This document shows positions 1 through 5,005 of a stretch of 5,005 nt of DNA, piece after piece. The DNA is taken from assembly GCA_030600135.1 (NCBI GenBank), contig JAUVMS010000307.1, forward strand, positions 1 to 5,005, in the 5' to 3' direction. Both the position numbers and the translations under genes were made by a program. This stretch comes from Hyphomicrobiales bacterium. Lineage in GTDB: Bacteria; Pseudomonadota; Alphaproteobacteria; Rhizobiales; JAUVMS01. Below the pieces are notes generated by a model. It was not told where the DNA came from. It searched no databases and was given only the letters and a program-made list of their open reading frames with translations. The first letter of the stretch is position 1. Each line of letters opens with the position of its first letter.

Positions 1-11
1 AATTGGACCTC

Positions 12-854
12 CTAGCCAGTGTGAACCAGATCAACGATCTTAGCCATAGACTCAATCATCTTCTGCCTGTCTCCGGGCGTCTCCGGCATTGGCCAGTAAG
101 GGTAGCAACGCACCTCATCAACGCCGATCTCCTGGAAAGCCAGAATCGCTTCTGCAATCTCTTCGCTTGAGCCAGCGATGGGCTTCTCGCCTTCATCATA
201 GAGCCCAAGTTGATCCACTTGGATGTCTAGCGACCGACGTAGGGTTGCAGGGTCTCTGCCGACCTCTTGACAGGCTCGTTCCAGCTCTGCAACCATTGGT
301 CGGAATGTCTCGACAGACGGTCCCTGTTCGACCGGGACCTCCCCGTTCCATTCATCTGCGAACCGGGCAGTGAGCTGCATCATTTTTGGCCCCCTCGCTG
401 CGATCACGATGGGTGGTCCTTGCGGTCTCGGACCGCGCAGAACCAAATCTGCGTTGCGAGCTGACCAGTACTCGCCCGCGAAATCAACCTTGCCACTCTT
501 GAGCAACTCGTGGATGATCTCGAGGTCCTCGGCGCAAATGCGCTCTGCGGCGTTCGCGTCGTGCAGGCTGTCGCCAAGAGCGACAACGATGTTGGGATCG
601 AAGTGCTCAACGACCCGGCGCAGGCGGCCAAGGGTGGAGCGGGTATCGTAGGGTGGCAGAAAGGCGCCACGTTCAGCGAACGACGAGCCCTTCTCCAAGT
701 GCAAGTCGGCAACGATCAGGGCACCTTCGTCGGGCCAGAAGAGCGCGCCGGACTTGTCCGCCCAAAACGTCTTGCCACAGACTCGCAGAGCGCTCAGGCC
801 ATGGTCCTCGTCGTCGAAGTCCGTTGAAACCGTGTTTGCAACGTTAAACACCAT
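12..854 (-). CDS. Chimeric ORF: PdeM phosphoesterase N-terminus joined to LLM-class oxidoreductase C-terminus
   Basis: The ORF encodes 280 residues from the ATG at 854. Residues 1 to about 110 match ligase-associated PdeM, a calcineurin-like metallophosphoesterase of DNA repair. Visible are the first metal motif ADLHLEKG (D50, H52) and the second motif ALGDSLHD (G94, D95, H98, D99). The next expected PdeM motifs, GNHD and the C-terminal histidine motifs, are absent. From about residue 112 the protein is instead the C-terminal half of a luciferase-like monooxygenase, with the family stretch PPIVIAARGPKM, then LTARFADEWN and a C-terminal IGVDEV segment. PdeM is normally about 220-240 residues and LLM proteins about 300-350, so both partners are incomplete. 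The start at 854 is preferred over an upstream in-frame ATG at 935 because a strong ribosome-binding site precedes it and homology begins there. It overlaps the helicase stop by 11 bp, which suggests translational coupling. Catalytic function of either half is doubtful. The two family assignments are firm; biological reality of the join is not. Confidence 0.85.
   Translation of the reverse strand: MVFNVANTVSTDFDDEDHGLSALRVCGKTFWADKSGALFWPDEGALIVADLHLEKGSSFAERGAFLPPYDTRSTLGRLRRVVEHFDPNIVVALGDSLHDANAAERICAEDLEIIHELLKSGKVDFAGEYWSARNADLVLRGPRPQGPPIVIAARGPKMMQLTARFADEWNGEVPVEQGPSVETFRPMVAELERACQEVGRDPATLRRSLDIQVDQLGLYDEGEKPIAGSSEEIAEAILAFQEIGVDEVRCYPYWPMPETPGDRQKMIESMAKIVDLVHTG
510..545 (-). other. 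Fusion junction between pdeM fragment and LLM oxidoreductase fragment
   Basis: Family identity switches here within the encoded stretch ICAEDLEIIHEL. The residues before it follow PdeM (HDANAAER) and those after it follow LLM proteins (HELLKSGKVDF). The middle, EDLEII, would fit either family, so a short stretch of shared sequence may have mediated the join and its exact base cannot be placed. By hand count, GC is about 59% in 61-480 (LLM side) and about 64% in 541-780 (PdeM side), a modest shift consistent with different origins. No repeat, insertion sequence or target duplication is visible at the junction. Confidence 0.7.
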
Positions 855-3441
855 GCGTCGCCTCCTCGATGAGCTGGCCAGCCGCTTCGCGCAGCAAATC
901 ATCTCGTGCCTCACCGAACACCGATTCGCGTCCAATCTCCAGCATTACTGGAACGGCGAGCGGAGAGACTTGACTGAGGCCAATATGCCTGATTCGGCCG
1001 ACGGACCGAGCCAAAAAGTCACCGAGACGGGCGATATCCAGAAGTCCGCCGGCGGCATCGGCCCAGGCGGCCTCGAGCAAAATGTGGTTCGGCTCATGTT
1101 CTTTGAGTACGTCGTAAATGAGGTCGGAGGAGACGGTGACCTGGCGACCGGACTTTTCCTTGCCGGGATGGCGGCGTTCGATGAGGCCGGAGATGACGGC
1201 GCAGATGCGAAAGGTGCGTTTCATGAGGCTCGATTCCGCGAGCCAGGCGTCGAGATCGTCGCCCAACATGTCCTGATCGAAAAGGGCGTCGAGGTCGAGA
1301 CGCCTGTCGGCGATCATTTTGCTCATGTCGCGCAAGCCCCAGACGGCGAGCGCATATTCGTTGGCGATGAAACCCAGGGGGCGGGCGCGGGCGCGCTCGA
1401 GCCGGCGGGTCAAAAGCATGCCGAGGGTTTGGTGGGCGAGGCGGCCCTCGAAAGGGTAGCAGACGAGATAGTGCTTGGTGCCGCGCGGGAAGGTTTCGAC
1501 GAGGACCTCGCTTGCTTGTGGCACGACAGACTTCTTGCGCTGGATTTCGAGCCACTCCGACACCTGATCGGGCAGACGGCGCCACGCTTTTTCCTCCGCC
1601 AGCATGGCGCGGACACGCTCGGCGAGATAGGTGGAGAGGGGGAACTTCCCACCCTGATAGGATGGCACCTTGGGATCGGCACGCTCGGCCCGTGTGACAT
1701 AAACCTCCATTTCCCGCAAACCTTCGAAGCGCAGCACCTGGCCGGCGAAGACGAAGGTGTCGCCGGGCACGAGCTGTTCGATGAACCATTCCTCCACTTC
1801 GCCAAGGACGCGTCCACCGCGCATGGTGGTGGTCGCACCGGGACGGCCGGAGGAGCCACGGCGTTTGCCCTGGCGGACCTTGAGCATCGGCGCCTCGACG
1901 ATGGTGCCGACGTTGAGGCGGTATTGCTGTGCGACGCGGGGATTGGAGATGCGGTAATGCCCCTCCGGGTCGCGGCGAAGGCGGGCATAGCGCTCATAGC
2001 TCTTTAGGGCGTAGCCACCGGTGGCGACGAATTGGACGACCCGGTCGAATTGTTGTCGCGTGAGGCTAGCATATGGCGCGGCGGAGCGGACTTCGTCAAA
2101 TAGCTCATCAGCATTGAAAGGCGCTGAACAGGCCACGCCCAAAACGTGCTGGGCGAGGACGTCCAGTCCGCCAATGCGGGCCTGTGGGGTATCCTGGGCG
2201 CCTTCATTGGCGGCGTCGAGAGCGGCGCGGCATTCCATCACCTCGAAGCGATTTGCCGGGACGAGAAGGGCGCGGGACGGTTCATCGAGGCGGTGGTTGG
2301 CGCGGCCGATGCGTTGGGCAAGCCGGCTTGCGCCCTTGGGGGCGCCGACATTGACGACCAGATCGACATCGCCCCAGTCAATACCGAGATCGAGGGTTGA
2401 GGTGCACACCACGGCGCGTAGCTTGCCGGCGACCATGGCGCTCTCGACCTTGCGGCGTTGGCCGACATCGAGCGAGCCGTGATGGAGTGCGATGGGCAGG
2501 TTGTCCTCGTTGAGGTGCCATAGTTCCTGAAACAGCATTTCCGCCTGGGAGCGGGTGTTGACGAATACGAGCGTCATCTTGTGGGCCTTGAGGGCTTCAT
2601 AAACCTCGGGCAGGGCGTAGCGGGCGGAATGGCCGGACCAGGGCAGGTGCTCCTTGGTGTCGAGGATGGTGATTTCGGGCTTGGCGCCACCATCGGCGCG
2701 AATGACGTCGGCCAGCCGCGAGACCCGGTCCTGGGTTTTTTGGGGTGCCAGGTAGGCCCGCAGCTCCGATGAACGTGCCACAGTGGCGGAGAGACCGATC
2801 ATGACGGCATCCGGCGCCCATTGGCGCAGCCTGGCGAGGTCGAGTGAGAGGAGATCACCTCGCTTGGAGGTGACAAGCGCGTGAAGCTCGTCAAGGACGA
2901 CGGTCCGCACGTCGGTGAACAGGCGATCGGCGTGCGGGTGCGAGAGCATCAGGGCAAGCTGCTCTGGGGTCGTGAGAAGAAGGTCCGGCGGGATAGAGCG
3001 TTGGCGCTGGCGGCGGGATGCCGGCGTATCGCCGGTGCGGGTCTCGATGCTGATGTCGAGCGCCATTTCTTCGACGGGCGTGGTGAGATTGCGGGCGACG
3101 TCGACGGCCAATGCCTTGAGCGGTGAGATGTAGAGTGTGTGCAGTTGTGGGGCACGTGGTTTTGCCAGCTTGGCTGATCGTTGGGCGGCCAGTGTGATGA
3201 GGCTCGGCAGGAAGCCGGCCAGCGTCTTGCCGGCACCGGTCGGGGCTATGAGCAGGGTCGAGCGTTGGTTCTCACTCGCCTCGATAAGGGCCAGCTGATG
3301 AGCGCGAGGGGTCCAGCCGCGACCGGCGAACCAATCGGCGAAGATTGCCGGCAAGACGGTTTGCGCCTGGGACCGGTTCGCTCTCGCCGCCGTTCGCTTG
3401 GCTGCTGGTCGTCGACGATTTGGGCTTGCTCTCTCAGGCAC
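844..3441 (-). CDS. lhr: Lhr-Core family ligase-associated DNA damage response DEXH-box helicase
   Basis: This is a complete 865-residue superfamily 2 helicase, the usual length for Lhr-Core rather than the ~1500-residue full Lhr. Visible motifs in order: Walker A APTGAGKT (66-73), Ia SPLKALAVD (106-114), RTGDT (135-139), TTPEQL (157-162), motif II DELH (184-187), SAT (218-220), motif IV VFVNTRSQAE (292-301), motif V TSTLDLGIDWGD (347-358) and motif VI QRIGRANHR (376-384). All are intact. The remaining ~480 residues are the winged-helix and Lhr-specific core region. Characterised Lhr-Core enzymes are DNA-dependent ATPases that translocate 3'-5' and unwind duplexes, working in DNA repair with PdeM, an ATP-dependent ligase and an exonuclease. 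The GTG at 3441 is the first start after an in-frame TGA; no good ribosome-binding site precedes it, and the helicase homology begins near residue 28, so a slightly later start (for example TTG at L30) is possible. The gene end overlaps the next ORF by 11 bp. Confidence 0.95.
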   Translation of the reverse strand: MPERASPNRRRPAAKRTAARANRSQAQTVLPAIFADWFAGRGWTPRAHQLALIEASENQRSTLLIAPTGAGKTLAGFLPSLITLAAQRSAKLAKPRAPQLHTLYISPLKALAVDVARNLTTPVEEMALDISIETRTGDTPASRRQRQRSIPPDLLLTTPEQLALMLSHPHADRLFTDVRTVVLDELHALVTSKRGDLLSLDLARLRQWAPDAVMIGLSATVARSSELRAYLAPQKTQDRVSRLADVIRADGGAKPEITILDTKEHLPWSGHSARYALPEVYEALKAHKMTLVFVNTRSQAEMLFQELWHLNEDNLPIALHHGSLDVGQRRKVESAMVAGKLRAVVCTSTLDLGIDWGDVDLVVNVGAPKGASRLAQRIGRANHRLDEPSRALLVPANRFEVMECRAALDAANEGAQDTPQARIGGLDVLAQHVLGVACSAPFNADELFDEVRSAAPYASLTRQQFDRVVQFVATGGYALKSYERYARLRRDPEGHYRISNPRVAQQYRLNVGTIVEAPMLKVRQGKRRGSSGRPGATTTMRGGRVLGEVEEWFIEQLVPGDTFVFAGQVLRFEGLREMEVYVTRAERADPKVPSYQGGKFPLSTYLAERVRAMLAEEKAWRRLPDQVSEWLEIQRKKSVVPQASEVLVETFPRGTKHYLVCYPFEGRLAHQTLGMLLTRRLERARARPLGFIANEYALAVWGLRDMSKMIADRRLDLDALFDQDMLGDDLDAWLAESSLMKRTFRICAVISGLIERRHPGKEKSGRQVTVSSDLIYDVLKEHEPNHILLEAAWADAAGGLLDIARLGDFLARSVGRIRHIGLSQVSPLAVPVMLEIGRESVFGEARDDLLREAAGQLIEEATHGV
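861..866 (-). promoter_or_regulatory. Strong ribosome-binding site for the PdeM-start ORF
   Basis: On the minus strand the sequence reads AGGAGG six bases before the ATG at 854. It lies inside the last codons of the helicase gene. It decides the start in favour of 854 over the in-frame ATG at 935, and supports coupled translation of the two genes. Confidence 0.8.
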
Positions 3442-3449
3442 ATTTAGCT

Positions 3450-3465
3450 CAAACGTTTGTGCACA
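3450..3465. promoter_or_regulatory. Overlapping short palindromes upstream of lhr (possible operator)
   Basis: A 10-bp perfect palindrome CAAACGTTTG (3450-3459) overlaps an 8-bp palindrome TGTGCACA (3458-3465). They begin nine bases upstream of the helicase GTG, in the expected 5' untranslated or promoter-proximal zone. Palindromes this short can arise by chance and no known regulator site is recognised, so an operator role is only a guess. Confidence 0.2.
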
Positions 3466-3655
3466 TCATCCGACCTCAATTGATAAGATGTAGACGGCGA
3501 CGCACGTTTCAGGAAGGGGCGAAGCGGGCGAGGGTCCGACGGTGACAGCGCACATTCAATCTGCAGCGATCGCGCTTCAGGTCACTTCGCTTCGAATTGC
3601 CAACTGTGCTAACACGAATTCCATGTCACGGTGCGCTGGCCACCACGAACAGCTT

Positions 3656-3661
3656 GGAGAG
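3656..3661 (+). promoter_or_regulatory. Ribosome-binding site for the DUF6460 gene
   Basis: GGAGAG lies four bases before the ATG at 3666, a normal spacing. It supports this start, which also gives the family-typical N-terminus MERFFGGSP. Confidence 0.7.
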
Positions 3662-3665
3662 TTGA

Positions 3666-3950
3666 ATGGAACGCTTCTTTGGCGGCAGCCCGGCCATGGT
3701 GGTGGTGAAGCTCATCATCTACTCCATCGTCGTCGGAGTTATCCTTGCGACGCTCAATCTCGACGCCCTTGCGATATTCGACAGTCTCAAACGGTTGGCG
3801 GTGCGCGTCTACGACATGGGTTTTGACGCGATTGAATGGATTCTTCAGTACTTCCTTCTCGGTGCCGTCATCGTCTTCCCAATCTGGTTGATTGCTCGGT
3901 TGCTCAAATCCTCAGGTCGGCCCAAGTCAGATCGACCCGAGGAGCGCTAA
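3666..3950 (+). CDS. DUF6460 family small inner-membrane protein
   Basis: The gene encodes 94 residues with two predicted transmembrane segments, at about 11-32 (from MVVVKLIIYS onward) and 58-80 (including YFLLGAVIVFPIWLIARLL). A short amphipathic linker with LKRLAVRVYDMGFDAIEW lies between them, and the tail is charged and rich in Lys, Arg, Ser and Glu. The opening ERFFGGSP and the second span are characteristic, as I recall them, of DUF6460, a small family of alphaproteobacteria with no known function. There is no cleavable signal peptide evident and no catalytic motif. Length is normal for the family. It lies 100 bp upstream of a MATE transporter gene on the same strand and divergent from lhr, so co-transcription with the transporter is possible. 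Function is unknown. Confidence 0.85.
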   Translation: MERFFGGSPAMVVVKLIIYSIVVGVILATLNLDALAIFDSLKRLAVRVYDMGFDAIEWILQYFLLGAVIVFPIWLIARLLKSSGRPKSDRPEER

Positions 3951-4050
3951 TCGGCGCGATCGCATGCTGTAGGTGCTGGACCATCGGCGGTTTAGCGTGT
4001 GCTCGGTTGAATGGGCACGGCTCGAAGATATTTGGGAGTACGGTTGGGCC
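3951..4050 (+). other. Gap between the DUF6460 gene and the MATE gene
   Basis: No gene, terminator hairpin or clear promoter was seen in these 100 bases. A TTGAAT at 4007 followed by ATATTT at 4028 has only 15 bases of spacing and would leave almost no leader, so it is not called. The MATE frame is open from the TAG at 3970, and a GTG at 3973 is an alternative start for that gene. Confidence 0.4.
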
Positions 4051-5005
4051 GTGAAATCTTCCGACACAGCAACAGGCAAGAACGGTGACCAGGCGATCAC
4101 GTATGCCAAGGTTCTGGGCATTGCCGTCCCCATCATCCTTTCAAATGTCACCGAGCCACTCATAGGTGTCGCCGATACGGCGGTGCTGGGTCAGCTTGGC
4201 GATGCCCATCTCATCGGTGCGGCGGCCCTAGGTGCGACGATCTTTTCGATGGTGTTCTGGGCCTTCGGGTTCCTGCGCATGGGGACGTCGGGGCTTACAG
4301 CGCAAGCCGATGGCGCGCGCAACGATGCCGAAGTGGTGGCGTCGCTCGGACGGGCCCTACTGATCGCGATCATCGCAGGGTTCGCACTGATTTTGCTGCA
4401 GTGGCCCATTGCCAAGGTCGTCTTTGCCTTTATCCAGGGCAGTGCGGCGGTCGAGGACGCGACCCGAAGTTACTTCACAATCCGGATCTGGAGTGCGCCG
4501 GCGGCGCTTGCAAACTTTGCCATTCTCGGATGGCTCATCGGTATCGCGCGCACGGACCTGGCGCTCATCGTCCAGCTGGTCCTCAACCTGCTGAACATCG
4601 TGCTCGATGTCATATTCGTCATGGGGCTTGGCTACGGGATCGAAGGCGTCGCTATCGGCACCGTTCTTGCCCAGTTCGTCGCCGTGGTGGTCGGTCTCGC
4701 TTTGGTGCGGTCGCAGGTCCGGCGCCGCAGTGCCATGCCGTCGTTCAGCGAGATAATCGAGCGCAGCAAGCTGGTTCGCACGCTCAGCGTCAACCGCGAC
4801 ATCATGATCCGAACGCTCGTGTTGTTGGCGGCCTTCGTCTTTTTCATGGCGGAGAGCACGCGCGCCGGCGATCTGACGCTTGCGGCGAACTCCGTGCTGA
4901 TGAATCTCGAGTCGGTCGCGATTTATCTCCTGGATGGTTTTGCCTACTCGGCCCAGGTGTTGGTCGGCAATGCCGTTGGAGCGAATCAGCGGGCCCATTT
5001 CAGCC
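4051..5005 (+). CDS. MATE family efflux transporter, DinF-like (partial, runs off right edge)
   Basis: The frame stays open from the GTG at 4051 to the window end, giving 318 residues of a protein normally about 440-460 long; the C-terminal third is missing. It is a multi-span inner-membrane antiporter of the MATE family, which exports drugs or other organic compounds in exchange for H+ or Na+. Family marks: an N-terminal span with AVPIILSN (25-32), DTAVLGQLG (42-50), TSGLTAQADGA (79-89), the span around LNIVLDVIFVMGLGYGIEG (181-199), NRDIMIRTL (248-256) and DGFAYSAQVLVGNAVG (295-310). The NRD.. and DGFAY.. motifs place it in the DinF branch. A GGGAG at 4034-4038 lies 12 bases before the GTG, a long spacing; the GTG at 3973 would add 26 unremarkable residues. 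The substrate cannot be inferred. Proximity to a DNA-repair gene is not evidence of SOS control, as no LexA box was seen. Confidence 0.9.
   Translation, partial: MKSSDTATGKNGDQAITYAKVLGIAVPIILSNVTEPLIGVADTAVLGQLGDAHLIGAAALGATIFSMVFWAFGFLRMGTSGLTAQADGARNDAEVVASLGRALLIAIIAGFALILLQWPIAKVVFAFIQGSAAVEDATRSYFTIRIWSAPAALANFAILGWLIGIARTDLALIVQLVLNLLNIVLDVIFVMGLGYGIEGVAIGTVLAQFVAVVVGLALVRSQVRRRSAMPSFSEIIERSKLVRTLSVNRDIMIRTLVLLAAFVFFMAESTRAGDLTLAANSVLMNLESVAIYLLDGFAYSAQVLVGNAVGANQRAHFS

Larger units (their letters stand above)
3442..3665. other. Divergent intergenic region between lhr and the DUF6460 gene
   Basis: These 224 bases separate two divergently read genes, so they should hold promoters for both directions. 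No convincing -35/-10 pair was found for either. Short perfect palindromes lie near the helicase start: CAAACGTTTG (3450-3459), the overlapping TGTGCACA (3458-3465) and TCAATTGA (3476-3483). No alphaproteobacterial LexA box (GTTC-N7-GTTC) is present on either strand. Short ORFs that cross the region have no recognisable protein character. Confidence 0.5.

Noticed and set aside
855..935. Upstream in-frame ATG at 935 as the start of the PdeM-start ORF
   Set aside because: The extra 27 residues lie entirely within helicase coding sequence and have no PdeM homology, while the ATG at 854 has an AGGAGG six bases upstream.
754..2007. Long plus-strand ORF (417 codons) antisense to the helicase
   Set aside because: It lies opposite an intact, motif-complete helicase gene. 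Its translation has no recognisable domain and looks like the mirror frame of GC-rich coding sequence.
3442..3665. Possible LexA/SOS box between the divergent genes
   Set aside because: Only a single GAAC occurs and no GTTC-N7-GTTC or its complement was found, so SOS control is not supported.
3542..3826. Plus-strand ORF of 94 codons overlapping the DUF6460 start
   Set aside because: It is in a different frame from the DUF6460 gene, is His- and Arg-rich where it overlaps, and has no recognisable protein character.
4007..4033. Promoter-like TTGAAT and ATATTT before the MATE gene
   Set aside because: The spacing is only 15 bases and the implied transcript would start within about 11 bases of the GTG, leaving no room for the ribosome-binding site.
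4357..4998. Minus-strand ORF (213 codons) antisense to the MATE gene
   Set aside because: It is the complement of clear transmembrane coding sequence, giving a highly charged, low-complexity translation with no family resemblance.

Overview
The window looks like chromosomal DNA from an alphaproteobacterium, most likely of the Hyphomicrobiales (Rhizobiales). The basis is the gene families present (a ligase-associated Lhr-Core helicase, a PdeM-type phosphoesterase N-terminus, a DUF6460 membrane protein and a DinF-type MATE transporter) and the GC-rich coding sequence. Genus is not resolved. No rRNA, tRNA, CRISPR array, insertion sequence or integration site was recognised.

Layout. A minus-strand block covers 12-3441. 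It is read from a GTG-started Lhr-Core DEXH-box helicase (3441 to 844, complete) into an ORF that overlaps its end by 11 bp (854 to 12). A 224-bp divergent intergenic region (3442-3665) follows. A plus-strand block then carries a two-span DUF6460 protein (3666-3950), a 100-bp gap, and a MATE/DinF-family transporter that starts near 4051 and runs off the right edge.

How the genes relate. Lhr-Core helicase and PdeM phosphoesterase are known partners in a bacterial DNA-repair cluster that also includes an ATP-dependent DNA ligase and an MBL-fold exonuclease. Neither the ligase nor the exonuclease is in this window. The DUF6460 and MATE genes are divergent membrane-protein genes with no demonstrated functional link to repair.

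The most striking feature is the ORF downstream of the helicase. Its first ~105-115 residues are clearly the N-terminal half of PdeM. From there, without a frameshift or stop, it becomes the C-terminal half of a luciferase-like (LLM class) flavin-dependent oxidoreductase. The PdeM half lacks its later metal-binding motifs and the LLM half lacks the N-terminal part of its barrel. This is therefore either a real deletion/recombination fusion, probably non-functional, or a chimeric assembly join near 510-545. Apart from this join, the region looks like an ordinary alphaproteobacterial housekeeping locus.
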